Below, in pieces: positions 18,500 through 26,077 of a stretch of DNA of 64,000 nucleotides. Source of the DNA: Geodermatophilus obscurus (GTDB taxonomy: Bacteria > Actinomycetota > Actinomycetes > Mycobacteriales > Geodermatophilaceae). The number at the start of each line of letters is the position of its first letter. Position 1 is the stretch's first letter. A program made the position numbers and the translations under genes. Where the stretch lies: the NCBI RefSeq assembly GCF_900115395.1, contig NZ_FOWE01000012.1, positions 110,596-174,595 of the forward strand, in the 5' to 3' direction. The notes under the pieces were generated by a model. It was not told the origin of the DNA, did no database searches, and was given only the letters and a program-made list of their open reading frames with translations.

Positions 18500-18966
18500 T
18501 CCTCGACGGTAACCGTCGTCCCGGCTGCGGCCGGGCGGGGTACCAGGTCGGCGAGCACGGCCCGCGCGACGGCGTAGCGCTCCTCCCCCACCCGGTCGGC
18601 CCACTCCCGCTCGACGTCGGCCAGGTGGCGCCGGACGGTCTCGTTGACCGCCCGCCCGCGCTCGGTGAGCCGCACCAGCCGGGCGCGCCCGTCCGTCGGG
18701 TCGGGCACGACCTCCACGTAGCCGCCGCGCTGCAGCGGCTCGAGCGCCTGCGCCAGCGCCTGCTTGGTCAGCCCACTGGTGGCCGCCATGCGGCTGAGCC
18801 GCTCCCCGCCGGGCGGGACCATGGACAGCAGCCGGTAGTGCCGGGTGCGCAGCCCGGGGAACGACGCGTCGCTGAGCGCGTACAGCTCGGCCCGGATCCG
18901 CTGGACGGCGTGCTCGAGGAGCACGACGACGAGGGGACCGGGATCCCCGTTGACGGATTCGGTCAA
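18496..18966 (-). CDS. MarR-family transcriptional regulator
   Basis: A 156-aa winged-helix regulator. The frame starts at a TTG at 18966 (TESVNGDPGPLVVVLLEHAV). The recognition region is GERLSRMAATSGLTKQALAQALEPLQRGGYVEVVPDPTDGRARLVRLTERGRA, a standard MarR wing with the DGRAR tip. MarR dimers bind pseudo-palindromes near their own promoter and are released by small phenolic or lipophilic ligands. A 17-bp direct repeat immediately upstream (18964-19008) is a candidate operator and would also control the divergent phosphotransferase gene at 19106. Confidence 0.88.
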   Translation of the reverse strand: MTESVNGDPGPLVVVLLEHAVQRIRAELYALSDASFPGLRTRHYRLLSMVPPGGERLSRMAATSGLTKQALAQALEPLQRGGYVEVVPDPTDGRARLVRLTERGRAVNETVRRHLADVEREWADRVGEERYAVARAVLADLVPRPAAAGTTVTVEE

Positions 18967-19008
18967 GTTGCTTCACCATCTGCGAGTCAGACAAGCGGCT
19001 TGACCATC
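18964..19008. promoter_or_regulatory. Direct-repeat operator candidate of the MarR gene
   Basis: Two copies of a 17-bp element, CAAGTTGCTTCACCATC (18964-18980) and CAAGCGGCTTGACCATC (18992-19008), 28 bp apart. The second contains the inverted repeat CAAGC-G-GCTTG. They lie at and just upstream of the MarR start codon in the divergent interval, which fits autoregulation. Confidence 0.55.
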
Positions 19009-19105
19009 CTCTCACGGAGTCCGCGATGCCGACCTCGCCCTGGCTGGTGCTCTCCAGTCCCCTGCACCCCCGTCGCCCGCAGCGCCCCGACCCCCGGCGG
19101 ACCCG

Positions 19106-20254
19106 GTGACGGCGGACCTGCCGACGGCCCTCCCCGGCGGGCCGACCCCCGACGACCTGACCGCCGCGCTGCGCCGCTGGACCGGCCGGCCCGGGCTCGC
19201 CGTCGAGGCCGTCGCCACCGCACCGGTCGCCCACCGGTACTCGGCGCCCACCACCCGCGCGCTCACCCGCGTCGCGGTGTCCGCGCGGGACGGGGCGGAG
19301 GCCGTGCCGCTGCGCCTGGTCGTCAAGGAGCTGCAGCGGGCGATCGAGGGCCTGCCGCCGGAGATCCCGGCGTCGCTGCGGGAGTTCATCGACAGCCAGA
19401 TCCCGTGGCGGACCGAGGCCGACGCCTACACCGGTGGGGTGCGCGCCTCCCTGCCGCCGGGGTTGCGCATGCCGGACCTGGTGCACGTCGCCGAGGGGCC
19501 CGGGGACCGGTTCGCGCTGTGGCTGGAGGACGTCCACGCCGTCGACCGGCCGTGGAGCGCGGACGACGTGCGGCGGGCGGCGACCGCGCTGGGACGGATG
19601 GCCGTCCGGCGCCGGGAGGAACCGCCCGTCCCGGTGCCCTGCGGCTCGTTCCTCGGCAACTTCGTCGCCAACCGGCTGCACCGGCGGGCCCTGCCCCTGC
19701 TCGCCGACGACGCGACGTGGGCCCACCCGGCGATGCGCCAGCCCGGGGTCGCCGCCCTGCGCCCCGCCCTGACCGGTCTCGCCGCCCGCGTGCCGGCGCT
19801 GTGGGAGGAGCTGTCGGCGGTGCCCGAACTGCCCGCGCACGGCGACGCCACGCCCGACAACCTGCTGCGACCCGAGGCCGAGCCGGGGAGGTTCGTGCTG
19901 CTCGACTGGGGGACGGCGACGCCCGCGCCGATCGGCTTCGACGTCGTCCCGCTGGTGTTCGGGCGTGCGGAGGCGGGCACCGGCCCCGCCGGGGAGGTGC
20001 CCGCGCTGCTGGAGGTCGCCGTCCCGGCCTACGCCGAGGGCATGGCCGCCGAGGGGCTGCATGTGCCGGTGGAGCGGCTGCACCGGGCGGTGGTGACCGC
20101 CGCGCTGCTGCGCTACCCGTGCACCAGCCTCCCGCTGGACGAGCTGGAGGGGCCGCCGACGCCCGGGCTGGCGGCCCGCGCCCGCGAGAAGGCCGCCTTC
20201 GTGCGGATGGTGCTCGACCTCGAGCCCCACCCGGCCGCGCTCAGCGGCCGGTGA
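19106..20254 (+). CDS. Aminoglycoside phosphotransferase (APH) family protein
   Basis: A 382-aa kinase-like protein with a GTG start at 19106. The nucleotide-binding lobe includes PLRLVVKELQRAI; the catalytic loop is LPAHGDATPDNLL (HGDxxxxN) and the metal site FVLLDWGTATPAPIGFD. This family covers antibiotic kinases but also many small-molecule kinases and unknowns, and the low similarity to known resistance enzymes gives no reason to call resistance. It is divergent from the MarR gene and converges with a 14-nt overlap on the GntR gene, so the 3' ends can form antisense transcripts. Confidence 0.75.
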   Translation: MTADLPTALPGGPTPDDLTAALRRWTGRPGLAVEAVATAPVAHRYSAPTTRALTRVAVSARDGAEAVPLRLVVKELQRAIEGLPPEIPASLREFIDSQIPWRTEADAYTGGVRASLPPGLRMPDLVHVAEGPGDRFALWLEDVHAVDRPWSADDVRRAATALGRMAVRRREEPPVPVPCGSFLGNFVANRLHRRALPLLADDATWAHPAMRQPGVAALRPALTGLAARVPALWEELSAVPELPAHGDATPDNLLRPEAEPGRFVLLDWGTATPAPIGFDVVPLVFGRAEAGTGPAGEVPALLEVAVPAYAEGMAAEGLHVPVERLHRAVVTAALLRYPCTSLPLDELEGPPTPGLAARAREKAAFVRMVLDLEPHPAALSGR

Positions 20255-20981
20255 CCGAGACCTCGAACTCGACCTGGCTGACGTCGGGGCGCAGCCGGGA
20301 GAAGCTGTGCACCAGCGGCTGTCCGGCGCCGTCGTGGACGGTGGTGCGCACCACGAGCAGCGGGGAGCCGGCCGCGATCTGCAGCAGGTCGGCCTCGTCG
20401 GGCGCGGCGGTGCCGACGTCGACGACGATCCGCGCGTGGGCTAGGTCGGCGCCGTACTCGCGGCGGAGGAACTCGTAGAGCGATCCCTCGCTGAAGTCCT
20501 CGACGGCGGCCTTGGGGTAGCGATCGGCTGGCAGGAAGCTGTGCGCCACGTGGTTGGGGGCGCCGTCGACGCTGCGCAGGCGCTCGAGCTCGACGACGTC
20601 CTCGGCGACGTCGAGGCCCAGGTCGGCGGCGACGCCCGGCGGGGCGGGCACCACCCGCTGCCGGAGCACCGTGGTGCCCACCTGGGCGCCCTGCTCGGCC
20701 ATCACCGAGCTCCAGCCGGCGATCCGGTGCACGAAGCTCTCGCGGTACTCGTGCCGGATGGCCGGCCGGGTGACGTAGGTGCCGCGGCCCTGCTCGCGCA
20801 CGAGGTGCCCATCGGCGACCAGCCCGTCGACCGCGCGGCGCAGCGTGATCCGGCTGACGCCGTACTCGGCGCACAGCGTGGGCTCCGGGGGCAGCAGCGC
20901 GCCCTCCGGCATCGCCGCGACGCGGCGCCGGAGGTGCTCCCGGACCGCGAGGTACTTCGGTCCCGCCGTCGCTGCCGTCAC
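20241..20981 (-). CDS. GntR-family regulator, HutC/UTRA type
   Basis: A 246-aa regulator with a GTG start at 20981. The N-terminal GntR winged helix (residues 10-75) reads LAVREHLRRRVAAMPEGALLPPEPTLCAEYGVSRITLRRAVDGLVADGHLVREQGRGTYV. The C-terminal UTRA effector domain (about 95-240) has the E.LRSVDGAP...H.FLPADRYP pattern. UTRA proteins bind small metabolites such as sugar phosphates, histidine intermediates or phosphonates; the ligand is not known here. Three GACGTC hexamers upstream of the start are a candidate autoregulatory site. Confidence 0.88.
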   Translation of the reverse strand: MTAATAGPKYLAVREHLRRRVAAMPEGALLPPEPTLCAEYGVSRITLRRAVDGLVADGHLVREQGRGTYVTRPAIRHEYRESFVHRIAGWSSVMAEQGAQVGTTVLRQRVVPAPPGVAADLGLDVAEDVVELERLRSVDGAPNHVAHSFLPADRYPKAAVEDFSEGSLYEFLRREYGADLAHARIVVDVGTAAPDEADLLQIAAGSPLLVVRTTVHDGAGQPLVHSFSRLRPDVSQVEFEVSVTGR

Positions 20982-21003
20982 GCCCGCCAGCGTAGGCGGA
21001 GGA

Positions 21004-21037
21004 AGACGTCTGTGGACGTCATGTCGTATGGGACGTC
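21004..21037. promoter_or_regulatory. Cluster of three GACGTC half-sites upstream of GntR gene
   Basis: GACGTC occurs at 21005-21010 (within the palindrome AGACGTCT), 21015-21020 and 21032-21037, spaced 10 and 17 bp, in the 76-nt gap between the metallophosphoesterase stop and the GntR start. Spacing near whole helical turns and the position suggest an operator for the GntR protein. The consensus is not one I can match to a named regulator. Confidence 0.4.
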
Positions 21038-21057
21038 TCTCGTCCGGGTGGTGTCCA

Positions 21058-22257
21058 TCAGGTCCGCGGCGCGCGCAGCTCGACGACGGTGACCTCGGGC
21101 CGCGCGCCGACCCGCATGGGCGGGCCCCAGTAGCCGGCGCCGGCGGTGACGTAGAGCTGCGTGTCGCCGTGCCGGGACAACCCCTCGACGGCGGGCTGGT
21201 CGAGCCGGATGGCGTAGTCGAAGGGCCACAGCTGGCCGCCGTGCGTGTGCCCGGACAGCTGCAGGTCCACCCCGGCCGCCCGTGCCTGGTCGACCATGAA
21301 CGGCTGGTGGGCCAGCAGGACCACCGGCGTGGCGTCGTCGCGGCCGTCGAGGGCGGTGTCGAGGTCGGCCCCGTGCCCCGGCACGCCGGAGCCGGCTGCC
21401 GTCCGGTCGTCGATGCCGGCCAGGTCGAACGAGGCCCCGCCGCGGGTGATCGGCACGCGCTCGTTGCGCAGCACCTCCACGCCGAGGGTGGGCAGGTGCC
21501 GCAGCCAGGCGTCGGTGTCGACGAAGTACTCGTGGTTGCCGGTGACGAAGAAGACGCCCTGCGCGCTGACCAGGTCGGCCAGCGGCGCCGCCTCCCCGCG
21601 CAGCTCGTCGACCTCGCCGTCGACCAGGTCGCCGACGATCGCCACGACGTCGGGGCGCTGCGCGTTCACCGTCTCGACCAGCCGCTCGAAGCGCCGGCCG
21701 CCGTAGGTGGCCGACAGGTGGCCGTCGGAGAAGGTGACGATGCGCAGCCCGTCGAGGGCGGGGTCCAGCCGCGGCAGGGTGACCGGCACCCGGCGGACGA
21801 CGGGGGCCGAGTTGGCCAGGTACACGCCGGTCCCGGCGGTGCCGAGGGCGGCCACGCCCGCCGTGACCGCGAGCGAGCGGGCGATGAACAGCCGCCGCGA
21901 CGGGTCGGCCGGGACGCCGTCGACCGGGTCGGGAGCCCCGGGACCGCCGACGGGCACGGGCTCGCGCTCGGGGGCAGGTGCCCGGCGGCGGTCGCGCAGC
22001 CGCAGCAGGAACCGCACCGGCTCGAGGGCCAGCAGCGCGAGGAAGGCGTAGAACGCGATGCCCAGCCAGGTGTAGCCGACCCAGGCGAGCGGCGCCTGCG
22101 CCGCCAGGGACAGGTCCCGGCGGGTCAGCACGGCGACGGCGGGCAGCAGCGCCAGCACGACGGTGAGCAGCGTGAGCCGCCGGCGCAGCCGACCGGGCAC
22201 CGTGGTGCTGCGGACCAGCCGCCACCACAGGTAGCCGTGCAGCAGGGACACCGCCAC
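21058..22257 (-). CDS. Membrane-anchored metallophosphoesterase (YkuE/YaeI-like)
   Basis: A 399-aa protein. The N-terminal half has membrane helices (LTLLTVVLALLPAVAVL, WVGYTWLGIAFYAFLALLALEPV and, after a charged linker, RSLAVTAGVAALGTAGTGVYLANS). The phosphoesterase domain follows with all motifs: TFSDGHLSA, VAIVGDLVDG, FVTGNHEYFVD, VLLAHQPF, SGHTHGGQLWPF. The dimetal site is therefore complete, although motif 1 is SDGH where many family members have SDxH. Relatives hydrolyse phosphodiesters of lipids or nucleotides. The GTG at 22257 is used because no other start codon is in frame before the first hydrophobic segment. Confidence 0.85.
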   Translation of the reverse strand: MAVSLLHGYLWWRLVRSTTVPGRLRRRLTLLTVVLALLPAVAVLTRRDLSLAAQAPLAWVGYTWLGIAFYAFLALLALEPVRFLLRLRDRRRAPAPEREPVPVGGPGAPDPVDGVPADPSRRLFIARSLAVTAGVAALGTAGTGVYLANSAPVVRRVPVTLPRLDPALDGLRIVTFSDGHLSATYGGRRFERLVETVNAQRPDVVAIVGDLVDGEVDELRGEAAPLADLVSAQGVFFVTGNHEYFVDTDAWLRHLPTLGVEVLRNERVPITRGGASFDLAGIDDRTAAGSGVPGHGADLDTALDGRDDATPVVLLAHQPFMVDQARAAGVDLQLSGHTHGGQLWPFDYAIRLDQPAVEGLSRHGDTQLYVTAGAGYWGPPMRVGARPEVTVVELRAPRT

Positions 22258-22405
22258 CAGGACGACCGTCGCGAACCCCAGCAGAGCGATCAGGGACAGG
22301 ACGGGCCTCGTTTCGGGGAGTGGCAGCCGACGGGCGCGCGGCGCACCCGGCCAGGGAGACGACCGGCCGGCCCGCGGCGTTCCCGCACCGGCCGGCGGGC
22401 CGGAC

Positions 22406-24025
22406 TCAGGCCTTCACGGCCGCCTTGACGGCCGCGCGCAGGGTCGGCTCGAGCGCCCAGAACGCCTGGTCGGCGTGCTCGGCGCGGGCCTCCTCCAGGC
22501 CGTGCAGCCGGCCGTAGGTGAAGGTGTCCTCCCCCGCCCCGACGGCGGCCGCGGCCAGCCGCAGGCACCACTGGCGGGTGACGACGGTGTCCTGCGCCTC
22601 CCCGAGCACGTCCTGCACCTGCTTCATGCACGTGACGAGCGCCTCGGCCGGGGCGCCGAGCACCGGGGCCGCGACCTCGGCGGTGTAGCGGACCCGCTTG
22701 GCCGCCTTGCGCGCCTCGTGCAGGGCGTGCTCGGTCGCGTCCTGGTGGGCACCGGGGTCGACCGCCTCGCGCTCGCGGGCCTCGTCGATGCGTGCCGTCA
22801 GCCGCTTGCCCGCGCGCTTGACGGCGTCGGCGAGCACCGTGCGCGCCGGCTCGCCGGCCGCCTCCGCCAGCGGCGGGTCGGTGAGCAGCCCGTCGAGGGC
22901 GTCCAGCAGCGCCAGGTGGCGGCGGTCCGACAGCGCCCGGATCGCCGCCTTGCGGCCCCGCTCGACGTCGGCGACCTCGGTGGAGCGCAGCCGCGCGGAC
23001 ACCGGACCGCGGACCAGCTCGACCGGCTGGGCGGCGACGACGGCGCGCAGGTGCTCCAGCGCCACCTCGCCGTCGCGGGCGCCGGAGAGGGCGCTGCCGA
23101 TCCACTGCAGCTCGTCGCGGAGGGGGTCGGTGGCGGTGCGGTCGAGGACGGGCCGGAACGCGGCGAGGATGCTGCGCAGCCGGCGGCAGGCCACGCGGAG
23201 GTCGTGCACGCCCTCCGGGTCGCCGGTGCGCACACCGATGTCGGCGACCTGCAGCGCCTCCACCTGCCGGCGCAGGGCGCCGAGGACGACGTCGGCCGCC
23301 GCCGGCCCGGGCTCCGCGGCCTTCCTCCTGCCCTTCTTGCCCTTCTTCCCCTCGGGTGCGGGAGTCGCGGGCGCGACCGGGGACGGCGCCTGCGGGGTGA
23401 GCGCGGCCAGGCGCCCGGCGAGCACGCGGGAGAGCTTCGACGGGGAGTCCGACAGGCGGAAGCCCGCGGCGACGAGGGCCGCGGTCACCTCGTCGAGCAG
23501 CGCAACGTCACCGTCGACGAGCTCGACCTCGAGCTCCCGCCAGGTGGTCACCTCGGCCGGCGAGCCGGGGTCGGGCGCGGACGCGGTGCCGGTGACGGTG
23601 TCGGCGGCGACCTCGGCCAGCACCCGGCCCTCGCCGTCGCGCAGCTCGGTGACCAGCCGCGTCGTCTGCAGGGTGGCGACCGGCTCCGGCCTGACGCCGC
23701 GCAGGACGGCGGTCACCGGCTCGGTCACCGCGCGCGGCACGACGGTGCGCCGCGTGCCGAGCGGTGCGTGCACCTCCCGGCGGGTCCCGGCGACGGCGGT
23801 GGGCAGCTTGAGGTGCCACCCGGCGTCGGTGCCGCCGGTGCGGCGGCGCAGCGTGATGCGCGCGCGGGCCAGCCGCAGGTCGGGGGTGTCGAAGTAGGTG
23901 GCGTCGAGCTCGTGCGTCGCCGCGTCGCCCACCGCGGCGATGCCACCCGTCCCGGTCAGGTCGGGCAGGACGACCTCCGGCCCGGCCTCGAACTTCCGCT
24001 CCACCTCGAGCTGTCCGCTGCTCAC
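22406..24025 (-). CDS. CYTH-CHAD domain protein
   Basis: A 539-aa protein with a GTG start at 24025 preceded by GAGGAGG. Residues 1-205 form a CYTH triphosphate tunnel domain: EVERKFE at the N-terminus (the ExExK signature), ATYFDTPDLRLARARITLRRRTGG, WHLKLP, and a late SKLSRVLAGRL. A linker rich in Lys/Gly/Pro follows. Residues about 250-535 are a CHAD domain with the conserved His/Arg helices (GVHDLRVACRRLRSILAAFRPVL; HALHEARKAAKRVRY). CYTH domains cleave inorganic triphosphate or polyphosphate and CHAD domains bind polyphosphate, so a role in polyphosphate metabolism is likely. It is divergent from the PRC-barrel gene. Confidence 0.9.
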   Translation of the reverse strand: MSSGQLEVERKFEAGPEVVLPDLTGTGGIAAVGDAATHELDATYFDTPDLRLARARITLRRRTGGTDAGWHLKLPTAVAGTRREVHAPLGTRRTVVPRAVTEPVTAVLRGVRPEPVATLQTTRLVTELRDGEGRVLAEVAADTVTGTASAPDPGSPAEVTTWRELEVELVDGDVALLDEVTAALVAAGFRLSDSPSKLSRVLAGRLAALTPQAPSPVAPATPAPEGKKGKKGRRKAAEPGPAAADVVLGALRRQVEALQVADIGVRTGDPEGVHDLRVACRRLRSILAAFRPVLDRTATDPLRDELQWIGSALSGARDGEVALEHLRAVVAAQPVELVRGPVSARLRSTEVADVERGRKAAIRALSDRRHLALLDALDGLLTDPPLAEAAGEPARTVLADAVKRAGKRLTARIDEAREREAVDPGAHQDATEHALHEARKAAKRVRYTAEVAAPVLGAPAEALVTCMKQVQDVLGEAQDTVVTRQWCLRLAAAAVGAGEDTFTYGRLHGLEEARAEHADQAFWALEPTLRAAVKAAVKA

Positions 24026-24155
24026 GTCGTCCTCCTCGGCCGTGGGTCCCTCTCCCGTACCGACCGTAGGCGGCGAGGGCGTGTCGGGGCACGCCGGACC
24101 GGGCACTCCCCGCTGGTGGGGCGCCAGAGCAGGCGGTCCGGAGGAGGCGAGCACC

Positions 24156-25319
24156 GTGTTGAGCGAGCGAGACCTGTCCGCGGCGATCGGGAGCACGGCA
24201 CACGGACCCGATGGCGAGAAGATCGGCACCGTCGAGAGCTTCTTCGTCGACGACCGCACCGGAGCACCGACCTGGGTGGCGATCAGCACCGGGCTCTTCG
24301 GCACCCGCCACTCCATCGTCCCGGCGACCGACGCGAGCTTCGCCGACGGACTGCTGCGGCTGCCCGTCGGCAAGGACGCCGTCAAGCACGCACCGGCTGT
24401 CCACGGCGACCACCTGGGGCCGGAGGAGGAGGCCGAGCTGCGCCGGCACTACGGCATCGGCACCGGCGGCATCGGCACGGACGGCACCGGCGGCATCGGC
24501 ACCGGCGGTACCGGCGACGCGGGCCCGGCCGGTCCCCCGCCCCGGTACGCCGACCAGCAGATGGCCTCGGGCACGACGCCGGGGACGACGTCCGGGGCGA
24601 CGGCGGAGGGCGCGTCGGGCGGTGTCGCCGGGGGTGTCGCGGGGACACCCTCCCCGGCGGTGGTCGACCCGGGGACGCGTCCGGTCCCGGCGCCGGCCAC
24701 CGACGTCCGCACCGCCGTCGGCCAGGCCGCGCCGCCGCCCGCCGCGCAGCACACCGGCCAGTACGCCGGTGCCGACACCGGCCGGCACGCCTCCGACGGC
24801 GCCATGACCCGCAGCGAGGAGCAGCTGCGGGTCGGCACGCAGCAGGTCGCCGCGACCCGCGTCCGGGTGGTCAAGTACGTCGTCACCGAGGAGGTGCAGG
24901 TCACCGTCCCGCTCCGGCGGGAGGAGATCCGGATCGAGGAGGTCCCCCTCGATGCGCCCGACCCCGGCCCCGGCGAGTCGCTGGTCCCGGCGGGGACGGC
25001 CGGCGGGGGAGCCGCGGGGACGCCGGGTCCGACCGGTGGCCTGCCGGAGGACATCGTGCTGCACGCCGAGCGGCCGGTGGTGAACGTCGAGGTGGTGCCG
25101 GTCGAGCGCGTGCGGCTGCGCACCGAGGTGGTCCAGGGCCAGGAGCAGGTCACCGACCGGGTCCAGCGCGAGCAGATCGTCGTCGACCAGACCACGACGG
25201 GCCTTGCCGGCCAGCCGGGCCAGGCCGTCCAGCAGGGCCAGCCCGTCCAGCAGGGCCAGGCGGTCCAGCAGGGCCAGGCGGTCCAACAGGGCCAGCCCGG
25301 CACCGTGCCGCCGCGCTAG
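24156..25319 (+). CDS. PRC-barrel and DUF2382 stress protein with repeat tail
   Basis: A 387-aa protein with a GTG start at 24156 preceded by GAGGAGG. Residues 1-95 form a PRC-barrel (GPDGEKIGTVESFFVDDRTGAPTWVAISTGLFG). A Gly/Ile/Thr repeat and a Pro/Thr-rich linker follow. Residues about 220-345 carry DUF2382 (RSEEQLRVGTQQVAATRVRVVKYVVTEE and VPLRREEIRIEEVPLD, then the mirrored C-terminal half). The C-terminus is a VQQGQ-type repeat. PRC-DUF2382 proteins are common in desiccation- and radiation-resistant actinobacteria and are uncharacterised. Its TAG and the stop of the nitrilase gene share the tetranucleotide CTAG. Confidence 0.85.
   Translation: MLSERDLSAAIGSTAHGPDGEKIGTVESFFVDDRTGAPTWVAISTGLFGTRHSIVPATDASFADGLLRLPVGKDAVKHAPAVHGDHLGPEEEAELRRHYGIGTGGIGTDGTGGIGTGGTGDAGPAGPPPRYADQQMASGTTPGTTSGATAEGASGGVAGGVAGTPSPAVVDPGTRPVPAPATDVRTAVGQAAPPPAAQHTGQYAGADTGRHASDGAMTRSEEQLRVGTQQVAATRVRVVKYVVTEEVQVTVPLRREEIRIEEVPLDAPDPGPGESLVPAGTAGGGAAGTPGPTGGLPEDIVLHAERPVVNVEVVPVERVRLRTEVVQGQEQVTDRVQREQIVVDQTTTGLAGQPGQAVQQGQPVQQGQAVQQGQAVQQGQPGTVPPR
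25227..25298 (+). repeat. Four tandem 18-bp units encoding VQQGQ[A/P]
   Basis: Four consecutive copies of GTCCAGCAGGGCCAG plus a variable Ala or Pro codon, inside the last residues of the PRC-barrel protein. The copies are nearly identical at DNA level, with one CAG to CAA change in the last, which indicates recent slippage and a probable copy-number-variable tract. Confidence 0.85.
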
Positions 25320-26077
25320 GCGCGGCGGTCGGCCAGGAAGGCGAACCGCGCGCGGGTGGCGGCGACCTCGGTGGCGTCGACGTCGGCGAGCACCAGGGTC
25401 TCCCCACCCGCGGCGGTGGCCAGCAGCTCCCCCATCGGGCTGACCACCTGGCTGTCGCCGGCGTGCTCGAGACCGTCGCCGGCGGTGCCGACGCGGTTGC
25501 AGGCCACCACGTACGCCTGGTTCTCGATCGCGCGGGCTCGCAGCAGCGTGGTCCAGTGGTGCCGGCGCGCGGCCGGCCAGTTCGCCGTCACCAGGTAGAC
25601 GTCGGTGTCCTCGGCCGCGGTCCAGAAGACGTTCGCGAAGCGCAGGTCGTAGCAGACGAACGGCGTGATCCGCAGGTCGCCGACGGTCACCGTCACCGGG
25701 GCCTCGCCGGCCCGGAACCGCTCGGCCTCGCCGCCGTGGGTGAACGGGTGCAGCTTCCGGTAGCGATGCACCGTGCCGTCCGGCCCGGCCAGGACGAAGG
25801 AGTTGTAGGGCAGGTCGCCGTCGGGGGCGATCTCCGGACAGCTGCCGGCCACCCAGACCCCGTGCCGCGCGGCCTGGTCGCGGAGGAACTCCGCCGACGG
25901 GCCGTCCTCGGGTTCGCCGATGCCCGGCGTCATGGAGAAGCCGGTGGAGAACGTCTCGCTGAGCAGCACGAACTCCGCCCCGGCACCGGCCGCGCGGGCC
26001 ACCTGCGGGGCGAGCCGGGCGTAGTTGGCCGCCCGGTCCTCCCAGACGACGTCGTGCTGGACCACCCCGAACCTCAT
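25316..26077 (-). CDS. Carbon-nitrogen hydrolase (omega-amidase/Nit2-like)
   Basis: A 253-aa nitrilase-superfamily enzyme starting at an ATG at 26077 that overlaps the aminotransferase stop (ATGA). The Glu-Lys-Cys triad is visible: LLSETFSTGFSM (Glu), YRKLHPFTHGGE (Lys) and TPFVCYDLRFANVFW (Cys), plus a late NRVGTAGDGLEHAGDS region. The SETFSTGFSM pattern is that of YafV/Nit2-type omega-amidases that hydrolyse alpha-ketoglutaramate or alpha-ketosuccinamate. Pairing with the adjacent aminotransferase gives the glutamine transaminase/omega-amidase couple, which pulls transamination to completion (inference from family and context). Confidence 0.88.
   Translation of the reverse strand: MRFGVVQHDVVWEDRAANYARLAPQVARAAGAGAEFVLLSETFSTGFSMTPGIGEPEDGPSAEFLRDQAARHGVWVAGSCPEIAPDGDLPYNSFVLAGPDGTVHRYRKLHPFTHGGEAERFRAGEAPVTVTVGDLRITPFVCYDLRFANVFWTAAEDTDVYLVTANWPAARRHHWTTLLRARAIENQAYVVACNRVGTAGDGLEHAGDSQVVSPMGELLATAAGGETLVLADVDATEVAATRARFAFLADRRA

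Noticed and set aside
19106..20254. Antibiotic resistance gene
   Set aside because: The APH fold is present but shared with many non-resistance kinases, and nothing in the sequence or context points to an aminoglycoside or macrolide substrate.
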